Assembly: GCA_900110395.1 (NCBI GenBank)
Contig: FODP01000025.1
Span: 1-64,000 of the forward strand
DNA from: Rhodospirillales bacterium URHD0017
Lineage (GTDB): Bacteria > Pseudomonadota > Alphaproteobacteria > Reyranellales > Reyranellaceae
Direction of reading: 5' to 3'
DNA: 64,000 nucleotides
Shown in pieces: positions 25,535 to 33,899 of this stretch. A program made the translations under genes and the position numbers. The notes under the pieces were generated by a model that did not search any database, was not told the DNA's origin, and saw only the letters and a list, made by a program, of their open reading frames with translations. Numbering within the stretch: position 1 is the stretch's first letter; every line of letters begins with the position of its first letter.

Positions 25535-26254
25535 TCAGCGCCCAACCTTCCTGACCTCGCAGAACACGTAGGTATAGGGAATCAGCCCGGCTGGAACCTT
25601 GATCGGAACGGTTATCATCGCTCGAAAGAGCGTCCAATCTCCGACCAGCTCGCCCAGACGAACAGTCTTAAACTTCGTTACCTCAACCGCCTCTGCTCCC
25701 TGCAGCAAACCACGCAGCGTGTCGGCGTTGAACACGAATGTCGCCATTCCGCCGGTCAAGCCAACCATCGCGCTCTCGATTTGCTGGACCCATCGCGGAA
25801 CGGTCATCTCGACGATGATGATCCCACGGCGAGCGACTCGCAGACATTCCCCTATCGCACCGGATACGGCGGAGCCGAAGCCATCCGCCCGGTTGAAGCC
25901 GAAATGATGGATGACGTTGTTCAGAAGGCAATAGTCCACCGAATTGTCGGCCAGAGGGATCGCGTTGGCATCGCACAGGATCTTTTCGTGATCTCCGAGT
26001 CGACTGAGCATCTCGAACGACTTGTCGGCACCAATGAATCTGGCGATCTTGGTGGACAGTTCCGGCCCGAGTTGCTGCTCTGCCGACTGACCGCCATTTC
26101 CGACGTCGAGGATCACCGCGCCCGGAAGGTCCCTATAGTACTCCTCGATTGAAATCTTCTGCAGTGCGGCGTTGCCAGGGCCGTACCACTCTTCGAGGTT
26201 TTTCGACAGGGATTCCATCTGCCGACGGAATCTTTCATCGAGAGTGTCGCTCAC
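25535..26254 (-). CDS. class I SAM-dependent methyltransferase
   Basis: A 239-residue methyltransferase. Motif I is VILDVGNGGQSAEQQ, the acidic end of strand two is IGADKSFEML, and VDYCLLNNVIHHFGFNRADG is the motif IV region of Methyltransf_11/25 enzymes. The IHHF segment is common in C- and O-methyltransferases of lipids and sugars. It is transcribed toward the flippase-like gene (79 bases away) and preceded by a 130-base gap. Its target is unknown. Confidence 0.82.
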   Translation of the reverse strand: MSDTLDERFRRQMESLSKNLEEWYGPGNAALQKISIEEYYRDLPGAVILDVGNGGQSAEQQLGPELSTKIARFIGADKSFEMLSRLGDHEKILCDANAIPLADNSVDYCLLNNVIHHFGFNRADGFGSAVSGAIGECLRVARRGIIIVEMTVPRWVQQIESAMVGLTGGMATFVFNADTLRGLLQGAEAVEVTKFKTVRLGELVGDWTLFRAMITVPIKVPAGLIPYTYVFCEVRKVGR

Positions 26255-26384
26255 CTGCGGGTCCCATCAAGTTTCATCCTAGACGATGCTTTCCGCGCTG
26301 CGGGTGCACTGAAAGCCAATACCATGTGACCTGTGTGAACGCTACCAACGCCGATCTTCGCTGGGCCCACCAGGGCGTGCAACC

Positions 26385-26936
26385 TCATGGCCGGGTCGTC
26401 CGGTCCTGCGGGTCGATCAGCTGCAGGGATTCGCCTTCCATACCGATGAGATTGCGCCACCAATAGATCGGGTAGGACAGCCACAGAAGGTAGGGCCAAT
26501 CGAGCGTGATCACCCCCGCCGCGATGGCGATCTGCCGCAACTTCTGCAGCCTGCTCAACCGCGTCGCCAGGAGCATGCGGCTGTCGTATTCCTCAGCCAG
26601 GGATTGCATGTCGACGGACCCACGCCACAGCGCCTGAAGCACCAACCGGGCATGCAGGGAAGTCAGGGACAGGTTCACGAAAACCTGGAAGTAGACGAAC
26701 CACATCGCGTTGGCCGTCACGAGCACATAGCCGGCATCCCAGAACGAAGTCCCGCCGCCGGCGACGAGTGCGATGGCCAAGGCAACATTGAGCAACAGGA
26801 CGATGACGATCGCCGTCGGCTGCGGGCCCAGGTCGACCCCGACAAGGCGCAACAGCCTCGCCAGGAGTCCGTGAACGACGACGAGGACGAAAGGCAGCGC
26901 GCCCAGCGCCAGGATGGCAATCCAATGCCGCTCCAC
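26385..26936 (-). CDS. small integral membrane protein, unknown
   Basis: A 183-residue protein with four likely spans: AILALGALPFVLVVVHGLLA, AIVIVLLLNVALAIALVAGG, YVLVTANAMWFVYFQVFVNL and a C-terminal hydrophobic DWPYLLWLSYPIYWW. Between spans three and four is a basic cytoplasmic segment (LLATRLSRLQKLRQ). The GTG 26936 is chosen because it follows the upstream stop by two bases and has a G-rich ribosome site. It is the second of two adjacent small membrane protein genes. I recognise no family. It may form a complex with its neighbour. Confidence 0.65.
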   Translation of the reverse strand: MERHWIAILALGALPFVLVVVHGLLARLLRLVGVDLGPQPTAIVIVLLLNVALAIALVAGGGTSFWDAGYVLVTANAMWFVYFQVFVNLSLTSLHARLVLQALWRGSVDMQSLAEEYDSRMLLATRLSRLQKLRQIAIAAGVITLDWPYLLWLSYPIYWWRNLIGMEGESLQLIDPQDRTTRP

Positions 26937-26938
26937 TC

Positions 26939-27463
26939 CTACCCCCCGCTCCCTCGCGGGATGGCGAGGGCCCATCGCACGCCGTCGATCATCGACGCGA
27001 CCAGACGCCCCTTTGCGGTAAGGACGAGCCTGTCGCCATCGGCCCTGAACATCCCGGAATGCATCAGATTGTCGCGCCGGACCTCGAGCATGGCCATTCC
27101 CGACTGGTCGGCCAGGCTCAACGCGTCCTCGCGTTGCGGGCCATGACGCCTCAGGTGATGGAGAATCTCGAGCGAGAGGCTCGACATCGAGATCGCCGGA
27201 TAGATCAGGATGAAGCTGGCGCACAGCGCAAGATAGGTCAGGAAGCCGCCGAGCCATGCCAGAAGCTGCGATGCCGAGAGTTCCCCACGCAGGCCTTCGA
27301 CGGCGAGAATGGCGCAAACCACCGCAAGCGGCAGCAGCAGCCAGTACTTCAGGAACCAGTACAGATACTTCGGCGGCGCCCGCAACCGCCAGGTCACGAC
27401 ATGCAGCACCAGAGCGTACGAGAACAGCGCCGCGGCGATGACGAGCGCGGCTGCGCCGTTCAC
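26939..27463 (-). CDS. membrane protein with winged-helix-like cytoplasmic domain
   Basis: A 174-residue protein. Three spans come first (ALVIAAALFSYALVLHVVTW, YWLLLPLAVVCAILAVEGL, LLAWLGGFLTYLALCASFILIY). Then follows a ~75-residue soluble tail whose pattern SLEILHHLRRHG, ADQSGMAMLEVRRDNLMHSGMF, GDRLVLTAKGRLV looks like a winged helix (helix-turn-helix then a beta wing with LTxKG). The GTG start overlaps the upstream TGA (GTGA). A membrane-tethered winged helix inside a methyltransferase operon is unusual; it may regulate, or may be a protein-binding domain. Family unknown. Confidence 0.65.
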   Translation of the reverse strand: MNGAAALVIAAALFSYALVLHVVTWRLRAPPKYLYWFLKYWLLLPLAVVCAILAVEGLRGELSASQLLAWLGGFLTYLALCASFILIYPAISMSSLSLEILHHLRRHGPQREDALSLADQSGMAMLEVRRDNLMHSGMFRADGDRLVLTAKGRLVASMIDGVRWALAIPRGSGG

Positions 27464-28299
27464 GACGACTTTCTCGCGATGACGATGCCGATGCCGCCGA
27501 ACCACTTGCGCTTGGTCCATTCGCCGACCAGGAACACTGGCATCAGGTACTTCAGGGCGAACCAGATTCCGGCATAGGGCGAGCGGCCCCACTCCTCCTG
27601 CTCGTGGCCGCACAAGAGGTTGTTCTGCTCGATCGTGTTGCGCGTGAGGTGCGCCATCCGCCCGAAGAACAGCGGCCGGGCGATCTCCTGCGCCATGGCG
27701 CACTTGATGAGCTGGACCTCGGCAAAGCGCTTGAACAGGCCTTCGAACTCGGCGACGCCGTAGCGCCGGTAGTGGCCGACTGCCCAGTCCCAGGTGTTGT
27801 ACATGCGCTGGTGCAGCACCGTGCTGCAGACGATGACGCCGCCCGGGCTCATCAGCTCGTACATGCGGTCGACCAGCGCCTGGTCGTCGATGACGTGCTC
27901 GACGACGGAGTTGCAGATCACGTAGTCCCACTGACCCTCGAGGTCGTCGAGGCCGCGCGTTTCGGTCATGTCGAGCAGGCGCGTTTCCACCTTGGGATGG
28001 CGCTTGCCCAGGGTGTCGACGACCTCCTTGTTGAAATCGAGCACGAGCACCCGCTTGGGCGCCTGGAGGTCCAGGTAACGAATGGCCGAGTCCACTCCCG
28101 GACCGACTTCCAGGACGTTGGCCGGCGCGAACTTGCCCTGCAGCGCCTTCTCGACCAGGAACTCCATGTAGCGATAGGGCGAGCACGGCTGGGCCGGGAT
28201 CAGCCGGTCGCCGCCATACTTGAAGAGGTCGCCCAGGGTCAGCAGCGACGCGTCGCCGCCGGCGACGGCTGAGTCGGTCTTCACGTCCGGGCGATGCAT
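27460..28299 (-). CDS. class I SAM-dependent methyltransferase
   Basis: A 279-residue methyltransferase with motif I ANVLEVGPGVDSAIRYL, RVLVLDFNKEVVDTL ending strand two, and WDYVICNSVVEHVID as motif IV (VEHV is typical of Methyltransf_23/UbiE-like). The C-terminal ~90 residues, including HYRRYGVAEFEGLFKRF and SPYAGIWFALKYLMP, contain a hydrophobic segment that may touch the membrane. ATG 28299 overlaps the previous gene by 19 bases; GTG 28284 (a GTGA overlap, as used by neighbours) is an equal alternative. It sits between another methyltransferase and the membrane winged-helix gene. Confidence 0.83.
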   Translation of the reverse strand: MHRPDVKTDSAVAGGDASLLTLGDLFKYGGDRLIPAQPCSPYRYMEFLVEKALQGKFAPANVLEVGPGVDSAIRYLDLQAPKRVLVLDFNKEVVDTLGKRHPKVETRLLDMTETRGLDDLEGQWDYVICNSVVEHVIDDQALVDRMYELMSPGGVIVCSTVLHQRMYNTWDWAVGHYRRYGVAEFEGLFKRFAEVQLIKCAMAQEIARPLFFGRMAHLTRNTIEQNNLLCGHEQEEWGRSPYAGIWFALKYLMPVFLVGEWTKRKWFGGIGIVIARKSS

Positions 28300-29165
28300 C
28301 TCAGCGAAATCCCATATCCGAGAACGCGCTCGACCTGGGTCAGGCGCAACAATCCAAATACCATGCGGGCCAGCGGGTTCTCCCGATAGGCGCGTGGGCC
28401 CCCCAGCATCTTGATGACCAGGGCAGGAAGGTCGGCCGCCGGGACCACCTTCGAGGCGACAATCCTGAGGCCCTGGGAGCGCACCAGGCTCTCGAGCGGC
28501 CGGCGCGTGAAGAAGTTGATGTGACCGGGAAACCAATCGTCGCCGCCGCGCTTCAGCAGGTGCCGCAGCGAGATCAGGGGACGCTTCCACTGCTCGTTGG
28601 GGACCTCGATGAAGATGTTTCCGCCCGGTCGCATCTTTCTTTTGACGAGCGCCAGGGTATCGGCGGGCGCCGGCAGATGCTCCAACACGTGATGCATGAC
28701 GACAAGGTCGTAGTGGCCGTCGTCGACCTGCGCAAGAGCCTGCTCCAACGTCGGGGCATGGATGACCTGCGCCTTCTGGCCGGAGTCGATTCCCCGGAAG
28801 AGCTCCTTGGAGATCTCGATGCCCGTGTATGACGCCGCCGGCATCGTCTCGCCAAGCGCGCGGCCGATCTGCGCTTGCCCGCATCCGACCTCCAGGACGT
28901 TGGCCGGCGGACCGACGCGATCGACAACGAATTTGACGACGTTGCGGGCGATCGCGAGCTCCGTGTCCGCCGCATCGGCGTAGCTTTCCGCGTACTCCCG
29001 ATTGATCGCGGCCGAGGCTGCCGGCGGGTCGTCGAGTTGCACCTCGTCGCGGCGATCCCGGGCAAAGCGGCCGCCGCAAGCGGTGCATTCGAGGATCGTT
29101 CCCTGGGACGTCGTGCAATAGACCTTCTGCGTCACGCCCTGGCAGAAGGGACAGCCCTGGGCCAT
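28281..29165 (-). CDS. class I methyltransferase with N-terminal zinc-knuckle
   Basis: A 294-residue protein. It begins with four cysteines in two CxxC pairs (CPFC near residue 5, CTAC near 26), suggesting bound zinc. Then comes the methyltransferase domain with NVLEVGCGQAQIGRAL, YTGIEISKELF and LVVMHHVLEHLPAP, of the Methyltransf_23 type. PGHINFFTRRPLESL is typical of this group in polysaccharide loci. ATG 29165 is used; GTG 29171 would overlap the upstream TGA in a GTGA and is equally possible. Together with the gene at 27460 it gives two tandem methyltransferases downstream of the 959-residue W-G family protein. Confidence 0.84.
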   Translation of the reverse strand: MAQGCPFCQGVTQKVYCTTSQGTILECTACGGRFARDRRDEVQLDDPPAASAAINREYAESYADAADTELAIARNVVKFVVDRVGPPANVLEVGCGQAQIGRALGETMPAASYTGIEISKELFRGIDSGQKAQVIHAPTLEQALAQVDDGHYDLVVMHHVLEHLPAPADTLALVKRKMRPGGNIFIEVPNEQWKRPLISLRHLLKRGGDDWFPGHINFFTRRPLESLVRSQGLRIVASKVVPAADLPALVIKMLGGPRAYRENPLARMVFGLLRLTQVERVLGYGISLRCIART

Positions 29166-29167
29166 CG

Positions 29168-32047
29168 TCACGCTTGCTCGTTGCGAAACCGGTAGCGCTT
29201 CAGCGCCGCCTCGATCAATGCGACTTCCTGAGCGCAATCGGCCGACGGTGGATAGGGCACCTTGCCGGACGGGAAGAACTGCCGGCTGGCGAAGCAGCGG
29301 CGCTGGGCGGCGTAGTCGGCCTCATGCGCATCGATGAACGCCTCGAGCGAAAACCCGGTGTCCAAAAATTCCTCTCGCCCGGCCGGCGCGCCGAACTGGG
29401 CCGCGGCCAGCTCGGCGTTCTGCAGCACGGTGAGCCGGCCGTCATGCTGCAGCAGCCGGGGCAGCAGCGCGTAGTCGACATTCTCGTATTGGGGATGGAA
29501 CGGCCGCGACATCAGCCGGGCCGATATCGCCACCGGGTGCATGAAGATCGAATGAATGACCAGCCCGTCGCGCATCGGCCAGATCAGCTCGCGGGCATGC
29601 CGGCAGAACGCCTGGTTGTCGGGGCTCATGACCAGCGAGCGGCAATAGGCATCGGGCATGGCGATCGCCGCGGTCAGCAGCTCGTCAGCGGGCAGGTCCA
29701 GCTCGCCCCTCTTGCTCCTGGCCCTGCCGTCGAGCCACGACCGAAGGTCGGCGGGTTCACATTCGATCCCGGCGATGGAACAGCAATCCGCCCCCTTATC
29801 GAGACTGCGGCCGACATTGGCGAGGCTGCCGCGCGAGATCACGATGTCGATCGGCAGCAGATACAGCTCGGCCTGCAATGCCTGCGCCAGCAGAACGCTC
29901 TGGTGGTCGAGAAAGCCGTAGAAGTAGTAGAAATTGTATTTGTCGCGCGCCCGCCGCTCGAGCAGCTCCTCGGGAAAGCACGTGAACACGACCTCGGCGA
30001 ACCGGCTCAGTCGCCTGAACACCGGGTGCGCGACGATCCTCTGCCGGTCGCGCTCGGTCGTGACGATCGAATGGATCACCTTCTTGCGTCGCGCCAGGGC
30101 CGGAATGTTGCCCTCGGCGAGCAGCGACGGAACGTGATAGTTCATGAACTTGTCGACGAAGGCCTCGCCCCAGGCGATCGAGCCCATGACGGCAAACGAT
30201 CGCCGCAGGAAGAACTTGCGGCGCAGGCGGCGCGCCTGCCTGACGTTGGCCGCTTTCAGTTCCATCATCTTGACGAGGAAGTCGTGGGCAAAGGAGGTGC
30301 CTTGGCCGCCGCCGTTCGCCAGCGAAATCGCCTTATCGACGTGATCGACGTTGACCGCCGCCCTGATCAGCACCTTGCGCGCGGCCACGTCGAGATCGTC
30401 CGCGGCGCTGGGGCAGATATCGACCAGGCGCCTGCCTTCGGCGATCGCGCCAGCCATGTTCTCCAGGCCGTACTCCGAAGTCTCGTACTGATGCAGGGCG
30501 TTCAGCGCGCTCAGGGCCTGGTCGACGGTCGGCGTGGCGGGATCATTCGCCTTCTGCAACGATGTCAGGAAGGCGCTGCGAAGGGCGTCGGCCGGGTCGT
30601 CGGCCGGCTCGTCGGCCGGACGTGACACCGCGAGCCGCACCGGCTGCCTGAAGAACGCCGCCTGGCGAGGCCGCAGAAGGCGGGCGACGAAGGCAGGGAA
30701 CTTGGCGGGATCGCCGGCGATATCGTCGAAGCCCCCCGGCGGAAGACCGAACTCGGCGATGACGATGCCATCCTCGGCAGCCACGAAATGGGGGACCGCG
30801 TCGTCGCCCAGGATGGTGTCCAGCTCGGCCGATGGCCTGAGGGAGAAACGGCGCGACATCTTCTTGAGGCTGGTGCGCGCCAGGAAGACGATCTCGTGGC
30901 AGGTCGTGTAGATATCGACATGATCCTTGCCGGTCCATGTCAGCCGCAGGTGCGCCGTCGGCCCCCGGGTTGCCACGAACCCTTCGACGAAGGTCGTGCA
31001 GCTTGCCGGCGCGCTGACCACGAGCCCCATGTGCGTCAGGATCCCGGCCGGAATCGAGGCCGATCCGTCCGTCTCGTTGCGCTTCAGCTCCCTATCGATG
31101 AAGCCGCGGTCGGGGAGCCAGACGACTGCCGACAGGATTTCGCTCTTGTCCTCTGCAAGCTGAAGGACCTGCTTGAAGAAGCCGGCGGCATATATCGCAT
31201 TGGGGTTCACGGACAGGAAATCGGCATCGCGGCGGCGGGCTTCCTCCAGGTGCAGGTATTGCAGCGCGCCGACCAGCCAGTCGCGTTCGACCTCGCCTCT
31301 CGCGGCGGCACGACCGAGATTCTCGGGGATCGGCTGGCAGACGATCGTGCAGTCCAAGACCCGCTGCCTGAGATGCGCTTCGACTTCGGCGGCCCTGTGC
31401 TGACAGACCGAAAGAAGGAACGTGACCTCGCGCTGGCTGCACAGCAGCGTGAAAGCGCCGTCGCTCCCGAGGGACGGGAAACAGAGCTCCATGAAGCTCG
31501 AGAACGACCGGTCATCGGGGATGACGACGCTCACCACCGCACCCGGGTTGCCCTTCTTGGTCGCCAGGGAGCGTAGCTGGTCGCCGAACGTCTTGCGGCC
31601 CTCCTCCACGCGCCCGAGGCTCGGCTGGACGAACCGCAGCAGGTCGAGAAGGAAACGGCCGCGGTCGTCGCCTTCGAGATACCCTTCTTCCTCCAGGACC
31701 TCATAGGCCCGGCAGAACGAGCGGACGTCGCCGGCGTCGTAGACCAGTTCCTGAAGGCAAAGCTCCTTCAGATGCTCCACGCCCTGCGCGATGTCGGCGA
31801 ATGGCAGGCTCACGGCCTGCCGCCACCAGCTCTCCGTGCCGTTGCGCAGGCAGCAATCGACGACGAACAGGCAGAGGTCCAGCAGCTTCTGCTTGCGCTG
31901 CAGGCGAGCGATCGACTGGGCGTCGACAAGAGCGGTGCTCGAGGGCGCAGCGGCGGTCTGCGGCACGGACGGCGGGTTCCGCAGGGCCGCCGAGGAGGAG
32001 CGATCGAATTCCACGTTGTTCATCGCACGACGCAAGACATCCAGCAT
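29168..32047 (-). CDS. 959-residue protein, long member of the W-G paralog family
   Basis: The largest protein in the window, without signal peptide or spans. Residues ~1-480 are a unique region with no known motif (VVSVVIPDDRSFSSFMELC near 167, YLHLEEARRRDADFLSVNPN near 270). The C-terminal ~340 residues align with the proteins at 33900 and 41964: SIAWGEAFVDKFMNYHVPSL (W626, G627), then LLAEGNIPALA, HSIVTTERDRQRIV and LIWPMRDGLVIHSIFMHP. The first half has GT2-like features (a DDRSF turn, DADFLSVNP resembling a DxD strand), so a two-domain glycosyltransferase is possible. It heads a five-gene minus operon, linked to the next gene by a short overlap. Confidence 0.75.
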   Translation of the reverse strand: MLDVLRRAMNNVEFDRSSSAALRNPPSVPQTAAAPSSTALVDAQSIARLQRKQKLLDLCLFVVDCCLRNGTESWWRQAVSLPFADIAQGVEHLKELCLQELVYDAGDVRSFCRAYEVLEEEGYLEGDDRGRFLLDLLRFVQPSLGRVEEGRKTFGDQLRSLATKKGNPGAVVSVVIPDDRSFSSFMELCFPSLGSDGAFTLLCSQREVTFLLSVCQHRAAEVEAHLRQRVLDCTIVCQPIPENLGRAAARGEVERDWLVGALQYLHLEEARRRDADFLSVNPNAIYAAGFFKQVLQLAEDKSEILSAVVWLPDRGFIDRELKRNETDGSASIPAGILTHMGLVVSAPASCTTFVEGFVATRGPTAHLRLTWTGKDHVDIYTTCHEIVFLARTSLKKMSRRFSLRPSAELDTILGDDAVPHFVAAEDGIVIAEFGLPPGGFDDIAGDPAKFPAFVARLLRPRQAAFFRQPVRLAVSRPADEPADDPADALRSAFLTSLQKANDPATPTVDQALSALNALHQYETSEYGLENMAGAIAEGRRLVDICPSAADDLDVAARKVLIRAAVNVDHVDKAISLANGGGQGTSFAHDFLVKMMELKAANVRQARRLRRKFFLRRSFAVMGSIAWGEAFVDKFMNYHVPSLLAEGNIPALARRKKVIHSIVTTERDRQRIVAHPVFRRLSRFAEVVFTCFPEELLERRARDKYNFYYFYGFLDHQSVLLAQALQAELYLLPIDIVISRGSLANVGRSLDKGADCCSIAGIECEPADLRSWLDGRARSKRGELDLPADELLTAAIAMPDAYCRSLVMSPDNQAFCRHARELIWPMRDGLVIHSIFMHPVAISARLMSRPFHPQYENVDYALLPRLLQHDGRLTVLQNAELAAAQFGAPAGREEFLDTGFSLEAFIDAHEADYAAQRRCFASRQFFPSGKVPYPPSADCAQEVALIEAALKRYRFRNEQA

Positions 32048-32262
32048 AATCCCGTCGAATGCTCCTGGCTTGCAAACTCTCAGGAGTCGTCCCAGCCCGT
32101 TGCGGCGCGCAGGCTTGGCGCCTCCTATCTAAAGCAATAGGTGGCTTTGGCAATGTCTCCGGGAATTGTGTTGCATCCCGCTGCTGAAATGCGATAGGTG
32201 CCTCATGGCTGCGGATACCATCGCGCAGATGCGCTATTCTCTGCAGATCTGCATCCCCGGAC

Positions 32263-33111
32263 ATGTGGATGGTTGATCTCAAGGACTTGTCGGTCGAGGC
32301 GAAGCAGGTCGATCGCGCCAAGGCGGTCTTCGAGCGCGAAGGAATCCTGGTCGCCAAGAACCTGCTGCCGGCCGAGGTCGTGCGGTCGGTCGCGGACTTC
32401 CTGCGTGACGCGGTGATGGAGATCGACAAGACGGTTCGTCCGTACGGCTTCTCGCTGCAGGATGCCGACGCGCCCGAGCGGCTCACCACGCTGATGGAGA
32501 ATCCCGAGGCCAGCATCTCGGAGCATGACCGGCACATGTTCCTCGGCCATTTCCCTCTCGAAGTACGATTGGCCGAGCCCTTGCGGGCGATTCCCCGTTT
32601 CCTGAACAGCCATCCGCTGCTTTTCGACCTGCTGTCGACCGAGAGGCTCTATGCCCACATGCCGCCGACGGCACGCTACGTGCTGCCGCGCTGCTCGCTG
32701 GCGCGCGTGCCGCTGCACCAGGACATCAGCTACAACCGCCACATGGGCGATTTCTGCGTCGTCTGGGTGCCGCTGGTGCCGATCGATCTGGCGTGCGGCG
32801 GCATGGCGGCCTATGCCCGGACCCATCATGCAGCCGAGCTGATAGCCGAGCACAAGAACGCGGCCGATGGCTGGCTGGCGCCGATCGACAGCGGATCTGC
32901 TGACGGCGCGCAGCGCGTCGTGCTGGCCCCGCTGGAGCCCGGCGACGTGGTGATCATGGGAAAGAGGACGATGCACGAATCGATGCCCAACTCGTCGGAC
33001 CGCATGCGGCTCAGCTGCGACTTCCGCTTCTTCGGCGAGCAATCGCATTCGACCAAGCATTATCTCGACATCGCGGCGAACACCGTCGTGGCGCCGGCGG
33101 CGGCCCAGTAG
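32263..33111 (+). CDS. phytanoyl-CoA dioxygenase (PhyH) family protein
   Basis: A 282-residue oxygenase with H152-x-D154 in ARVPLHQDISYNRH, the distal His in GKRTMHESMPN, and the 2OG arginine in SDRMRLSCDFRFF. VVWVPLVPIDLACGGMAAYARTHH matches the PhyH central sheet. It is the first of a two-gene plus-strand unit with a TylF-like O-methyltransferase (5-base gap), again pairing an oxygenase with an O-methyltransferase. A 215-base divergent region separates it from the 959-residue protein gene. Substrate unknown. Confidence 0.86.
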   Translation: MWMVDLKDLSVEAKQVDRAKAVFEREGILVAKNLLPAEVVRSVADFLRDAVMEIDKTVRPYGFSLQDADAPERLTTLMENPEASISEHDRHMFLGHFPLEVRLAEPLRAIPRFLNSHPLLFDLLSTERLYAHMPPTARYVLPRCSLARVPLHQDISYNRHMGDFCVVWVPLVPIDLACGGMAAYARTHHAAELIAEHKNAADGWLAPIDSGSADGAQRVVLAPLEPGDVVIMGKRTMHESMPNSSDRMRLSCDFRFFGEQSHSTKHYLDIAANTVVAPAAAQ

Positions 33112-33116
33112 CGACG

Positions 33117-33893
33117 ATGGCAAACGCAAAGATCGACACGTCGGACGGCTTCAAGAAGGCGGTTTCGGATTCCGACATCGAGGCCCGGATCGCCGAGCAT
33201 TGCACCAAGCACGGCATCGACCCGCTGACCGCGGTCAAGAACTTCGCCGTCCTCGCCAGGCGCCAGGCGCTGAAGCGCTTCCTCGCCCATGTCGAGCTCT
33301 TCAAGATGACGCTCGACGTGCCGGGCGACATCGCAGAGTTCGGCGTGTTCCGCGGCCTCGGCCTGTTCACCTGGGCCAACCTGCTCGAATCCTACTGCAT
33401 CGGCGATCGCACCAAGGTGGTATGGGGCTTCGACAACTGGCAGGGCTTCACCGGCTTCGCCGAGCAGGATTCGGTGCCGCTGGCCGACGCCGGAAAGACG
33501 GTCGGCGGCTTCAACCCGGCCCGCTTCCACCAGGAAGTCCTCGATGCGATCGGCATCTTCGACGCCGACCGCTTCATCCCGTTCAAGCCGCGCATCAAGC
33601 TGATCGACGGCAACATCGAGGACACGGTCGCCAAGTTCGCCCACGACAATCCCGGCGTGCGCTTCTCGCTCGTGCATCTCGATTGCGACCTCTACAAGCC
33701 GACGCGCGCCATCCTGCAGGCGCTGTGGGACAAGGTCACCCGGGGCGGCGTGGTGATCTTCGACGAGTACGCCATCGCCGACTGGCCCGGCGAGACCGCG
33801 GCGGTCGACGAGTTCCTCGCCGACAAGCCCAACGTGCGGCTGCAGACCTTTTCCTGGACGAACGTTCCCGGCGCCTACCTCGTCAAGCCCTGA
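33117..33893 (+). CDS. TylF/macrocin O-methyltransferase-like protein
   Basis: A 258-residue methyltransferase of the TylF group: DIAEFGVFRGLGLFTWANLLE (motif I), VWGFDNWQGFTGF, SLVHLDCDLYKPTRAILQ (metal-binding acidic residues) and VVIFDEYAIADWPGET. It is closer in layout to the protein at 41120 (FGVFRG against LGVYRG, FDNWQGF against FDHFAGL, TRGGVVIFDEY against LKGGVVCFDEY) than to that at 23616. It follows the oxygenase by five bases and would methylate a hydroxyl, perhaps one that the oxygenase creates. It ends seven bases from the convergent W-G family gene. Confidence 0.9.
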   Translation: MANAKIDTSDGFKKAVSDSDIEARIAEHCTKHGIDPLTAVKNFAVLARRQALKRFLAHVELFKMTLDVPGDIAEFGVFRGLGLFTWANLLESYCIGDRTKVVWGFDNWQGFTGFAEQDSVPLADAGKTVGGFNPARFHQEVLDAIGIFDADRFIPFKPRIKLIDGNIEDTVAKFAHDNPGVRFSLVHLDCDLYKPTRAILQALWDKVTRGGVVIFDEYAIADWPGETAAVDEFLADKPNVRLQTFSWTNVPGAYLVKP

Positions 33894-33899
33894 CGGCTT

